Below, piece after piece: positions 8,723 to 16,552 of a stretch of DNA of 46,808 nt. The notes beneath the pieces are model-generated. The model did not search any database, was not told the origin of the DNA, and saw only the letters and a program-made list of their open reading frames with translations. Source of the stretch: an uncultured Rhodopila sp. (GTDB lineage Bacteria > Pseudomonadota > Alphaproteobacteria > Acetobacterales > Acetobacteraceae); contig CAINOE010000180.1 in NCBI GenBank assembly GCA_903851415.1, forward strand, positions 1 to 46,808, in the 5' to 3' direction. The position numbers and the translations under genes are program-made. Within the stretch, counting starts at the first letter, position 1; each line of letters opens with the position of its first letter.

Positions 8723-9121
8723 ATGGCGGTTACTGCCCTGGATACCCACGCGATCGTCAAGCAACTGGTCGCTGCCGGCTTCACCGGTGAGCAGGCCGAA
8801 GCCGTGACCGGTGTCGTGCGCGACGCGCAAACACTCGCCTTCTCGGAGCTCGCCACAAAAGCCGATCTCGAGTTGGGGCTGGCCTTGGTCCGCGCGGACC
8901 TCGACCGCGGGCTGGCCTCAGTCCGCGCGGACCTCGACCGCGGGCTGGCCTTGGTCCGCGCGGACCTCGACCGCGGGCTGGCCTCAGTCCGCGCGGACAC
9001 TGCCCGAGGGCTGGCGGAAACGAAGACCGAAATCCTCAAGTGGATGGTCACCACGATCGGCGTGCAGACCGTGGTCATCCTTGGCGCGATGGTCTCGTTC
9101 ATCCGGCTGCTCGTGCACTGA
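8723..9121 (+). CDS. Coiled-coil membrane protein, DUF1640-like
   Basis: A 132-residue protein of three parts. The N-terminal helical part (MAVTALDTHAIVKQLVAAGF to about residue 50) resembles the DUF1640/CCDC90 type in which a short helical domain leads into a coiled coil. Residues 53-96 consist of four 11-residue repeats of the form (L/S)VRADLDRGLA. A C-terminal hydrophobic segment, about residues 107-130, is a likely membrane anchor. ATG at 8723 was preferred over a start 21 codons earlier that gives only a basic extension. The repeat number can probably vary by slippage. Function unknown. Confidence 0.7.
   Translation: MAVTALDTHAIVKQLVAAGFTGEQAEAVTGVVRDAQTLAFSELATKADLELGLALVRADLDRGLASVRADLDRGLALVRADLDRGLASVRADTARGLAETKTEILKWMVTTIGVQTVVILGAMVSFIRLLVH
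8879..9010 (+). repeat. Four tandem 33-bp coding repeats
   Basis: Four consecutive 33-bp units begin at 8879, 8912, 8945 and 8978. Units 1 and 3 read ctggccttggtccgcgcgga at their start, units 2 and 4 ctggcctcagtccgcgcgga, so a 66-bp higher-order unit has been duplicated. The fourth unit diverges in its second half. Each unit encodes 11 residues, so copy-number changes keep the reading frame and lengthen or shorten the coiled coil. Confidence 0.95.
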
Positions 9122-9222
9122 GGCGCCGGGTGGCCGGCGGCTGATACGCCGTTCGTCCAAGCCGCGCCTTCTGTGCTGCGGCGCTGCCGCCGCCAGCAAT
9201 TGCGCGACGCGCGCCCGCAGTC

Positions 9223-9588
9223 CTACCGCCCGGCGTTGGGATCGTATGCGTTCGGGAGTTGCTGCGGCAGCGCACCGGCGGCACGGGCGCACGCACCCTT
9301 CTGTAGCAGCGCATCCCGGGCGCAAATGGTCCCGTCCGAATACCCGCAGATCGAATAGCCGCTGGGCATCACCACGCAGTAGTCGCCGATGCGGCTCGAC
9401 GCGACCTTCACCTCCGCCGGGTTCACGTCGCAACTTCCGTTCTGCCGGGCGGCATCGCGCGCGCAGAGCGAGCCGTCATAATACATGCATTGCGGCTGGG
9501 TATTCGGAAGGGTCATGCAGAACGGAGCCGCGATCGCGCCAACCGGCGATGCAAGGCAAAGGGCAGCCACGGTGACGATCCTGAGCAT
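9223..9588 (-). CDS. Small secreted Cys-rich repeat protein
   Basis: A 121-residue protein with a clear signal peptide (MLRIVTVAALCLASPVGAIA, cleavage probably at AIA/AP). The mature part contains two related blocks, MYYDGSLCARDAARQNGSC and GYSDGTICARDALLQKGAC, each with two cysteines and about 57 residues apart; further cysteines precede them. This suggests an internally duplicated disulfide-stabilised periplasmic fold. ATG at 9588 removes a 44-residue non-signal extension. It resembles small alphaproteobacterial secreted proteins of unknown function. It is an isolated gene on the minus strand. Confidence 0.7.
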   Translation of the reverse strand: MLRIVTVAALCLASPVGAIAAPFCMTLPNTQPQCMYYDGSLCARDAARQNGSCDVNPAEVKVASSRIGDYCVVMPSGYSICGYSDGTICARDALLQKGACARAAGALPQQLPNAYDPNAGR

Positions 9589-9926
9589 GGGAAATCCTTC
9601 GGTCTGACACGTGATAGCGGGGCACGCCCACGTATGCGGTCGTTCTATACGAGCAGGCCCGCGGGTCAAACTGAGCGGGCGGCTTACAGTATACTGGCCG
9701 CGACCGGCTCGTTGCCGCAATTATTTGTGATTGTCTTTGGCGAAACCTGCACGACCGGGTGATGGCCGGCACCGCAAGCGCCCCCCGCGACACCCGCCGG
9801 TAGCCATCCGCTTGTGAATGATTCCAATCCCGCGCTAAACTGCGACCATCGGCCGGCCGGGCACACGTTACCCTCGGCCGGCCGGACAACGCCGGACAAG
9901 GCAGCCCGCGGGAGGGGGCGCGGAGA
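9589..9926. promoter_or_regulatory. Intergenic region upstream of nosP
   Basis: These 338 bases lie between the divergent cysteine-rich gene and nosP and hold no gene. The 12-mer tcggccggccgg occurs twice, at 9849-9860 and 9874-9885, 25 bases apart start to start; its core is self-complementary, so it can form a hairpin or a pair of operator sites. A strong ribosome site (ggaggggg, 9911-9918, and ggaga, 9922-9926) precedes the nosP ATG. No clear sigma-70 promoter stands out. Confidence 0.45.
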
Positions 9927-11081
9927 ATGGCAACCGACCAGGAGATCAGGCGTGGCTGCTCGCTCGCCCGAGACCCGGTGCAGGCGGCGCGGGAGTTCCA
10001 TGCCGCGGTCTCCCAGCCGGACGGTGCCGGCCTCGTGGTGTTCTTCTGCGCACCGACCTACGATGCGGATGCACTGGCCTCCGAAATGGCCAGGCTCTTC
10101 GCCGACACTCCCCTTATCGGCTGCACCACCGCCGGGGAGATCGGCCCGGACGGCTACGTCGAAGGCTCGATCACCGGCTTCAGCCTGCCGGCCAGCGAAT
10201 GCACCGCCGCGAGCGTCCTGATCCATGGACTGTCGGACTTCAACATATCCCGCGGCCATGATGCGGCCGAGGCGGCGATCGCCGCGCTCGCCGGGCGCAG
10301 CGGTCTGCCGCTCGATCCCGAGACAACCTTCGCCCTGCTGCTCAGCGACGGCATCTCCACCAACCAGGAGGTTCTGATCGCTTCGCTGCAAGGCCGCATG
10401 GCCAATCTGCAGATGCTCGGCGGCTCGGCCGGCGACGACATGCACTATGAACGGACCTGCATCTATCACGCGGGCCGGTTCCACCCCGATGCCGCGCTGC
10501 TGACCCTGATCAAGACCTCCCGCCCGTTCCGCATTTACCGCTGCCAGCACTTCTTCGGGTCCGACACCAGGATGGTGGTGACCGAGGCTGATCCGGTCGC
10601 CCGGATCGTGAGCGAGATCAACGCCGAACCGGCCGGCGCGGAATATGCCCGGATCATCGGTCTTCGCCCGGACCAGCTCACCTCCGCGCGGTTCGCGGAA
10701 TCGCCGGTGATGGTGCGTGTCGGCGGCGAGTATCACGCCCGCTCGATCCAGCGCATGAACGACGACGGCAGCCTGACCTTCTATTGCGCGATCGACGAGG
10801 GCGTGGTGCTCACCCTGGCCCGCCGCCAGGACATCGTCGAGAACCTGGACACTTTCTTCGGCAAGGTGCGTGGCGAGATGGGGCCGCCCGGGCTTGTCAT
10901 CGGCTTCGACTGCGTCCTGCGCAGCCTGGAAGCGGAGCACCGGCAGACCAAGCACAAGCTCGGCCGCATCCTCAGCGCCAACAACGTCGTCGGCTTCTGC
11001 ACCTACGGCGAGCATTACCGCGCCATGCACGTGACCCAGACCTTCACCGCCCTGGTGTTCGGGAGCACCGGCGCCGCATGA
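9927..11081 (+). CDS. nosP: FIST-domain sensor, NosP-like
   Basis: A 384-residue cytosolic protein with a FIST_N domain (about residues 30-220, including VVFFCAPTYDADAL and GCTTAGEIGPDGY) and a FIST_C domain (about 225-370, with FDCVLRSL and GFCTYGEHY). NosP proteins of this architecture bind haem and sense nitric oxide, controlling a partner histidine kinase. The kinase gene follows here with an ATGA overlap, as nosP and nahK do in Pseudomonas, where the pair also lies near the exa ethanol-oxidation genes. Haem binding is inferred from family and context; I could not assign the ligand. No transmembrane segment is seen. Confidence 0.82.
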   Translation: MATDQEIRRGCSLARDPVQAAREFHAAVSQPDGAGLVVFFCAPTYDADALASEMARLFADTPLIGCTTAGEIGPDGYVEGSITGFSLPASECTAASVLIHGLSDFNISRGHDAAEAAIAALAGRSGLPLDPETTFALLLSDGISTNQEVLIASLQGRMANLQMLGGSAGDDMHYERTCIYHAGRFHPDAALLTLIKTSRPFRIYRCQHFFGSDTRMVVTEADPVARIVSEINAEPAGAEYARIIGLRPDQLTSARFAESPVMVRVGGEYHARSIQRMNDDGSLTFYCAIDEGVVLTLARRQDIVENLDTFFGKVRGEMGPPGLVIGFDCVLRSLEAEHRQTKHKLGRILSANNVVGFCTYGEHYRAMHVTQTFTALVFGSTGAA

Positions 11082-12475
11082 GGGGACCGGGTCTGTCCGA
11101 GCCATCGCGCGACGATCTGGAAAACGATCTCCGCAAGCTGCGCAAGATCAACAAGGTGCTGATGGACCGCGTCGAGCGGAACATGGACGCGCAGGGCGGC
11201 GACGCGTTCTCCCTGTTCCAGACCGCGATCGCCCTGGAAGCGCGGGTGTCGGAGCGCACCGACGAACTCACGACGCTGACGCAGCGCCTGATGCACGAAA
11301 TCTCCGTCCGGCGGGAAACCGAGCGGGCGCTGCTGGAGGCCAAGGCCGAGGCGGAACAGGCCAATCTCGGCAAGACGCTGTTCCTGGCGGCGGCCAGCCA
11401 CGACCTGCGCCAGCCACTGAATGCCGCGCGGCTGTTCCTCGGCGCGCTGGCGGACGAAGTCGGCGACGGACGCCCGCGCGAGCTTGTCGGCCGCGTCGAA
11501 ACCGCGCTGGATACCGTCACCGAGCTGATCAACGCCGTGCTCGACATCTCGAAACTTGACACGGGCGCCTGGGCGGTATCGCCCGCCAGCTTCCCGGTCG
11601 CGCCGCTGCTGACCCGGCTGGCGGATGAATACGGGCCGGAAGCGGCCGCGTGCGGGCTGACGATGCGCGTGGTTCGCAGCAGCGCCTTCGTGCACACCGA
11701 CCGCGCGCTGTTCCAGCGGGCCATGAGCAACCTGGTCAGCAACGCCATCCGCTACACCCGCAGCGGCCACATCCTCATCGGCTGCCGCCGCCGGCAGGGA
11801 TGGATCAGCGTCGAGGTATGGGATACCGGCATCGGCATCCCGGAGTCGATGCGTCCTTATATCTTTGACGATTTCCGTCAGGTCGCGACGCCGCCGCGCA
11901 GTCACGAGAAGGGCTTCGGCCTGGGCCTGGGGATCGTCGAACGGATCGTCCGCCTGCTCGGGCTGGAGATCGAGGTGCGATCCCGCGACGGAAGCGGGTC
12001 GTGCTTCGCGCTGCGCGTGCCCTGCGGCCATCCGGACCATGCGGCCGCGGAGCCGGACGCCACGCTGCCACCGATAGCGCGGCGGGCGTTCGCCGGCCTG
12101 CGCGTGGCGTGCCTGGACCCCGACCCGCCGATTCGCGAGGCTTTGGCAACGCTGCTGCAATCCTGGGGCTGCCGCCCGGTGATCGCCGGCGGCCTGGACG
12201 CCTTGCTGGACGGCCTCGCGCCCGAGCCGGGCGGCCCGGACCTGATCCTGTGCGACATCGAGCTTGCCGGGCACCGCCGGGGCGCGGAGGCGATTCAGGC
12301 GCTGCGGCGCATTTTCGGCCGGACGATCCCGGCCATCGTGGTTTGCAAGGATCGCGACGCCGCCCCGCGGGAGGAGATCGACCGTCTCGGATGCGGGCTT
12401 CTGTTTAAACCCCTGCAGCCCGCCAGGCTGCGCGCCATGATTGGCCACGTGCTGGATCAGGGTTCGGTCGGCTGA
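11078..12475 (+). CDS. Hybrid histidine kinase, NahK/ErcS'-like
   Basis: A 465-residue soluble kinase. An N-terminal coiled coil (about residues 5-90) replaces the PAS domains usual in NahK. The HisKA box SHDLRQPLN places the phospho-accepting histidine at H108. The HATPase_c domain (about 215-320) shows NLVSNAIRYT, DTGIGIP and GLGLGIVERI. A C-terminal receiver domain carries D393 as phospho-acceptor and K444 in FKPLQP. It is translationally coupled to nosP by ATGA. The 3' end overlaps the convergent response regulator gene by 19 bases. It probably signals to the two LuxR-type regulators in this locus, though a separate Hpt protein could intervene. Confidence 0.85.
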   Translation: MRGPGLSEPSRDDLENDLRKLRKINKVLMDRVERNMDAQGGDAFSLFQTAIALEARVSERTDELTTLTQRLMHEISVRRETERALLEAKAEAEQANLGKTLFLAAASHDLRQPLNAARLFLGALADEVGDGRPRELVGRVETALDTVTELINAVLDISKLDTGAWAVSPASFPVAPLLTRLADEYGPEAAACGLTMRVVRSSAFVHTDRALFQRAMSNLVSNAIRYTRSGHILIGCRRRQGWISVEVWDTGIGIPESMRPYIFDDFRQVATPPRSHEKGFGLGLGIVERIVRLLGLEIEVRSRDGSGSCFALRVPCGHPDHAAAEPDATLPPIARRAFAGLRVACLDPDPPIREALATLLQSWGCRPVIAGGLDALLDGLAPEPGGPDLILCDIELAGHRRGAEAIQALRRIFGRTIPAIVVCKDRDAAPREEIDRLGCGLLFKPLQPARLRAMIGHVLDQGSVG

Positions 12476-13107
12476 CGGGCGGCGAAGCCCTCGCCGCGGA
12501 CCGCGACAATCGCTTGCGCCCTGGTTTCGACGCCGAGGCTGCGCAGGATGGCGGTGACATGCGCCTTGACCGTCATGTCGCTGATCGCCAGCTCGCGGGC
12601 GATCTGCTTGTTGGATTTGCCCTCGACCAGCTTTTCCAGCACGGCCGCCTGGCGGGGAGTCAGCGTCTCGCCGGGCGGGTGATCGCCGTCCCGCCGGTTC
12701 GGCGCGGTGCCGGGCGGCAGGTAGACCCCGCCGCCGAGAATCATCTGCAGGCCCTCGATCATCGCCTCCATGGACGAGGCTTTCGGGATGAACCCGACGG
12801 CGCCGCACAGCATGGCGCGCATCATGGTTTCACGCTCCTCGATCGCTGAAATCACCACGATCGGCGTCGCCGGAAGCTTGGCGCGGAAGCGAAGCAGGGA
12901 CGACAGGTCGTTCGAATCGGGCAGGTAGATATCCAGCGTGACAAGATCGAGGTCCGGCGCGGCGGTGGCGTGGTCGAAGGCTTCGCGAAAGCTGGAGGCT
13001 TCGCGATAGTTCGCGTCCCATCCTTTCGCCGCGAACAGCCGGCCGATGATGTCGCGGACCGCGGCACGGAACAACGGATGGTCGTCGATGATCAGGATCG
13101 TCTGCAT
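12457..13107 (-). CDS. LuxR-type response regulator, copy 1
   Basis: A 216-residue two-component regulator. The receiver domain (1-125) has acidic residues at IIDDHP, phospho-acceptor D59 (LVTLDIYLPD) and lysine in FIPKASS. The LuxR helix-turn-helix (about 148-212) reads LTPRQAAVLEKLVEGKSNKQ. It belongs to the AgmR/ErbR/ExaE group that controls PQQ alcohol dehydrogenase genes. ATG at 13107 matches the start of its close paralogue at 18581-19240. It is divergent from alcohol dehydrogenase copy 1. The shared 17-bp element before each dehydrogenase is the natural candidate binding site. Confidence 0.88.
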   Translation of the reverse strand: MQTILIIDDHPLFRAAVRDIIGRLFAAKGWDANYREASSFREAFDHATAAPDLDLVTLDIYLPDSNDLSSLLRFRAKLPATPIVVISAIEERETMMRAMLCGAVGFIPKASSMEAMIEGLQMILGGGVYLPPGTAPNRRDGDHPPGETLTPRQAAVLEKLVEGKSNKQIARELAISDMTVKAHVTAILRSLGVETRAQAIVAVRGEGFAARQPTEP

Positions 13108-13643
13108 TCCACCCCGTGGCGCGTTCCTTGAAGGTTGCTTGCCGGACGCGATCAATAACAGACCCGGGGCGGCGCTGAAAGCGGGCGATGGCGCATGAGC
13201 CGTTTCGGACCAGAAAATGCGATAAAGATGAAAATCTGGATCATGGTATCGCCATTCATCCGGGCGGGCACGACCTGCGGTGGAAACGACCCTTTTTTCT
13301 GATATTCATTCATCGGCGGTATGGCTTTGGGAAGCCGTGGCCAGGGCCAGCGCTTGTTCCGGCCAGGCTGGCGCTGCAACGGGCCGGCGGAGGCGCCTTC
13401 GGCTGCGCAATCAAGCAATGGTATCGATCGCTTATTTCGAATTGGTCCGTTTCTTGTGCAGTTGCGAGATAGCGATTCTATAAAATCGAGACGACGACGC
13501 AGCATTGAGCTTGCGGTTTTATTGTAAATATTCGCGTCTTACGACCTTTGGGCTATATCCGCCGCCGCCGCGAAGCTATCTTATGTCAATCAAGGGTTCG
13601 GGCCGCACGATGCCGGCCGAGAACAAATAAGGGGAGGCAGATA
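13108..13643. promoter_or_regulatory. Regulator/dehydrogenase 1 divergent control region
   Basis: These 536 bases between the leftward regulator and the rightward dehydrogenase hold no convincing gene. An AT-rich block is at 13476-13535 (including ctataaaatcg), followed by the conserved 17-bp element at 13540-13556. A possible -10-like gctatcttat is at 13575-13584. The ribosome site ggggagg is at 13631-13637. The long leader and AT-rich block fit a strongly regulated promoter. Confidence 0.55.
13540..13556 (+). promoter_or_regulatory. Conserved 17-bp element, copy 1
   Basis: The sequence tacgacctttgggctat is identical to 19426-19442, which lies at a similar distance (about 90 bases) ahead of the second dehydrogenase. 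Flanking sequence differs, so selection rather than recent duplication is likely to have kept it. The core cctttggg is nearly palindromic. It could be the binding site of the LuxR-type regulators or an upstream promoter element. Confidence 0.7.
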
Positions 13644-15341
13644 ATGACTTCCAGATATAAGCTCTTGTGCAGTGCAGTATTTTCCTGCGGTTTGCTTGCC
13701 GCGGCGGTTGGCGCCGCTGCCGCGGACGAGGCGGACGCGAATGGCTGGGCGGTCTACGGCCATGGTTACGATAACACGCGCTACAGTCCGCTGGACCAGA
13801 TCAACGCCAAGAACGTTTCGACGCTGAAGTTGGCTTACGCGTTCTCGCTCGGATCCCTGCGCTCCAATGAAGCGACGCCGATCGTTGTCGGGGACACGCT
13901 TTATGTCTCCAGTTCGTGGGGACCGAAATACGTCTATGCGCTGAATGCCGCGACCGGCGCGCAGCGCTGGAAGTATGAGCCTGAAATTCCTGACGATGTG
14001 CTGCAATATGCCTGCTGCGACGCCAATAGCCGCGGCGTGACCTATGCCGGCGGAAAGATCTTCGTCGGCCGCCTGGACGGCAAGCTGGCGGCGCTGGATG
14101 CCGCGACGGGCAAGGAACTCTGGGTCGCCGATGTCATCGATTACAAGGAAGGCGCGGTGATCACCTCGCCGCCGGTGGTGGTGCGTGACAAGGTGATTAC
14201 GGGCTTCGGCGGCGGCGAGTACGGCGTGCGCGGCAGCCTGCAGGCCTATGACGTCAACACGGGCAAGCAGGTCTGGAAGACCTACACGGTGCCCCTGGCG
14301 AACGAGCCGGGGGGCGATAGCTGGAAGGGCGACAGCGCCGTGCACGGCGGCGGCGTGGTCTGGCTTATCGGCTCGTACGACCCGAAGTCCAATTCGGTCT
14401 ATTTCGGCACCAGCAACCCCGGTCCGTGGGCGAGCCTGGTGCGCAGCACCGGCGACGGCAACTACGGCAAGCTGACGAACCTGTATACGTCCAGCACGCT
14501 CGCGCTTGATCCCGACACGGGGAAAATCAAATGGGCCTACCAGGGCACGCCGGCCGACGCCTGGGACTATGACGGCGTCAACGAATTGCTGCTGGCCGAC
14601 CTGAAAATCGGCGGGGTGCCGACGCCGGTCGGATTAAAAGCCGATCGCAACGGATTTTTCTATGTTCTCAATAGGGAAACCGGGAAGCTGATCTCGGCCG
14701 AGACCTTCGTGCCGACGAACTGGGCGACGAAGATCGACCCGGCGACGGCGCGGCCGGTGGAGGACCCGGACAAGCGGCCGGGGCCGAACCACGATGCCAA
14801 GAACATCTGTCCGAACCTTATCGGCGGCAAGAACTGGCAGCCGATGGCGTTCAGCCCGAAGACCGGCTTCGTCTATATCCCGGCCAACAATCTCTGCACC
14901 GACATGTCCGAGCTCAAGGACGTCGAATACCGCAAGGGCGTGTTCTTCCTCGGCAAGGACTTCACCGCGCTGCCCGGCCCCGGCGGCTACCTGGGTGACA
15001 TCGAAGCCTGGGACCCGGTGGCGCAAAAAGCCGTCTGGCACAACAGGGAGCCGCTGCCGTTCAACGGCGGCACCCTGGCGACCGGCGGCGATCTCGTCTT
15101 CTACGGCAACCTGCTGGGCTACTTCAAAGCGGTTGACGCGGCCACCGGTGCCGAACTGTGGAAGACGCAACTTGGATCCGGTATCGGCGCCGCGCCGATA
15201 AGCTACTCCATCGACGGCAGGCAGTACGTGGCTGTGGTCGCTGGAAGGACTGTCTCGATTGCCGCCTTTCTGGGAGACATCGGCAAACAGATGACCGACG
15301 CAACCCCGGAAGGAGGCACCCTTTTTGTTTTCTCGGAGTAA
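13644..15341 (+). CDS. Lanthanide-type PQQ alcohol dehydrogenase 1
   Basis: A 565-residue periplasmic quinoprotein of the methanol/ethanol dehydrogenase family with a signal peptide (to about GAAAADEA). The eight-bladed propeller W-motifs recur. The vicinal disulfide cysteines are C124-C125 (YACCD), and GGDSWKGD and WLIGSYDPKS match family blocks. The metal region reads WDYDG, with catalytic D308 and the additional D310 that marks lanthanide-dependent enzymes (XoxF, PedH); calcium enzymes have Ala or Ser there. ATG at 13644 follows ggggagg. The next gene encodes its likely cytochrome acceptor. Whether the substrate is methanol, ethanol or a longer alcohol cannot be read from sequence. Confidence 0.9.
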   Translation: MTSRYKLLCSAVFSCGLLAAAVGAAAADEADANGWAVYGHGYDNTRYSPLDQINAKNVSTLKLAYAFSLGSLRSNEATPIVVGDTLYVSSSWGPKYVYALNAATGAQRWKYEPEIPDDVLQYACCDANSRGVTYAGGKIFVGRLDGKLAALDAATGKELWVADVIDYKEGAVITSPPVVVRDKVITGFGGGEYGVRGSLQAYDVNTGKQVWKTYTVPLANEPGGDSWKGDSAVHGGGVVWLIGSYDPKSNSVYFGTSNPGPWASLVRSTGDGNYGKLTNLYTSSTLALDPDTGKIKWAYQGTPADAWDYDGVNELLLADLKIGGVPTPVGLKADRNGFFYVLNRETGKLISAETFVPTNWATKIDPATARPVEDPDKRPGPNHDAKNICPNLIGGKNWQPMAFSPKTGFVYIPANNLCTDMSELKDVEYRKGVFFLGKDFTALPGPGGYLGDIEAWDPVAQKAVWHNREPLPFNGGTLATGGDLVFYGNLLGYFKAVDAATGAELWKTQLGSGIGAAPISYSIDGRQYVAVVAGRTVSIAAFLGDIGKQMTDATPEGGTLFVFSE

Positions 15342-15345
15342 AGTC

Positions 15346-15804
15346 ATGCAATACGATCAGCTTTTGTGCCGTCTCGCCGCGGGCGTGATCCTCGGCGCGG
15401 CTGTCGCGTGGCCTGCCGGGAGCTTTGCACAGGCTCCCGGAACCGACCCGACAACCCCGGCGACGGCGCTCGCCGCGTCGGAGAACCCGACCGATACGCA
15501 GCAGGCGATGCTGCAACCGACAAGAATCATCCCCAAGAACACAGAACTTGAGATGATCGCCGAAGGTCAGAAGATCTTCAATGGCACCTGCTCGCACTGC
15601 CATGGTCCGGATGCCGTGGTGTCGGCCAGGCGGCTGGATCTGCGACAGTTGCGGCACCGCTACGGCGAAACCACCGAGACAGTGTTCGACGAAACGGTCA
15701 ACAAAGGCCGTCCGTCAAAGGGAATGCCAAGCTGGAACTCGGTCTTCACCGAAGACAAGTTCCGCAAACTCTATGCCTACCTGAGCACCATTCAGACCCC
15801 GTAA
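15346..15804 (+). CDS. Cytochrome c partner of dehydrogenase 1
   Basis: A 152-residue periplasmic c-type cytochrome with a signal peptide cleaved near GSFAQA. A Pro/Thr/Ala-rich linker (about 31-70) precedes one cytochrome domain with haem motif C82-S-H-C85-H86; the probable axial methionine is in SKGMPSW. It starts four bases after the dehydrogenase stop and is surely co-transcribed. Its cytochrome domain closely matches the C-terminal domain of the fusion protein at 21246-22406 (for example GTCSHCHGPDAV and YAYLSTIQT in both). It is the likely direct electron acceptor of the dehydrogenase, like ExaB or XoxG. Confidence 0.85.
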   Translation: MQYDQLLCRLAAGVILGAAVAWPAGSFAQAPGTDPTTPATALAASENPTDTQQAMLQPTRIIPKNTELEMIAEGQKIFNGTCSHCHGPDAVVSARRLDLRQLRHRYGETTETVFDETVNKGRPSKGMPSWNSVFTEDKFRKLYAYLSTIQTP

Positions 15805-15822
15805 ATCCGTCCCGGATTACGG
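15799..15822 (+). terminator. Hairpin after cytochrome c gene
   Basis: An imperfect inverted repeat, ccgtaaatccg (15799-15809) and cggattacgg (15813-15822), overlaps the stop codon and forms a stem of about 10 bp with one bulged base. No clear run of T follows, so it is a weak terminator or an RNA-stability element separating the dehydrogenase unit from petABC. Confidence 0.4.
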
Positions 15823-15971
15823 TCTCTGTCGAGGCGCGGCGTCTCGTTCAGGTACAGGCGGCAAGGAATCGCTACAGTGGCGAAACCGGCCGGTCTGCTT
15901 CAGGCAGCCGGTGACGCCGCGCGCGGCGATGAATCCCCTTTTATTATAACTACGGAGGGTCAGGAACCAGA

Positions 15972-16529
15972 ATGACCGGCATGAAACCTGCGCCGATCGG
16001 CCCAGCTGATACGGTGCCAAGACGGGATATCCTGACGCTGGTGGCCCTGGCCGGCGGAGCCATCGGCGTCGCCGGCTATGCGTGGCCGTTGATCGATTTC
16101 ATGAACCCCTCAAAGGACGTTCTGGCGCTGGCATCCGTCGAGGTGCCGCTGGACGCCATCGCGCCCGGCATGGGCATCACCGTGGTCTGGCGGGGCAAGC
16201 CGATTTTCGTGCGCCACCGCACCGAGGTCGAAATCCAGCAGGCGCGCGACACGCCGCTCGATCAACTGACCGACCCGCAGGACGATCGCGCGCGGGTCCA
16301 GCCGGGTCATGATCAATGGATCGTCGTCGTCGGCATCTGCACGCATCTCGGCTGCATCCCGCTGGGCAACAAGCCGTCGGAGATGCGCGGCGACCTCGGC
16401 GGCTGGTTCTGCCCCTGCCACGGCAGCCAGTTCGACACGTCGGGCCGGATTCGGCGGCCGCCGGCGCCGAGCAACCTCGCGATCCCGCCCTACACGTTCG
16501 AGAGCGATACAAAAATACGCATCGGCTGA
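15972..16529 (+). CDS. petA: Rieske iron-sulfur subunit of bc1
   Basis: A 185-residue Rieske protein, normal for the bacterial bc1 complex. It has one N-terminal membrane anchor (about 20-40, preceded by a PRRDIL twin-arginine-type motif) and a periplasmic Rieske fold. The 2Fe-2S ligands are in CTHLGC and CPCHGSQFD. It transfers electrons from quinol to cytochrome c1. The gene starts a petABC operon; ttattataac (15941-15950) may be part of its promoter, and tacggagggt supplies a ribosome site. The operon lies between two PQQ dehydrogenase modules, so it may serve them, or it may be the cell's only bc1. Confidence 0.94.
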   Translation: MTGMKPAPIGPADTVPRRDILTLVALAGGAIGVAGYAWPLIDFMNPSKDVLALASVEVPLDAIAPGMGITVVWRGKPIFVRHRTEVEIQQARDTPLDQLTDPQDDRARVQPGHDQWIVVVGICTHLGCIPLGNKPSEMRGDLGGWFCPCHGSQFDTSGRIRRPPAPSNLAIPPYTFESDTKIRIG

Positions 16530-16552
16530 CCCAATTTCCGGAGGCGCATGTC

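Noticed and set aside
8879..9010. CRISPR-like array
   Set aside because: Units are contiguous without spacers and lie in frame inside a coding gene.
11015..12808. 597-residue minus-strand frame over the hybrid kinase
   Set aside because: Shadow of the kinase and regulator genes, with low-complexity composition.
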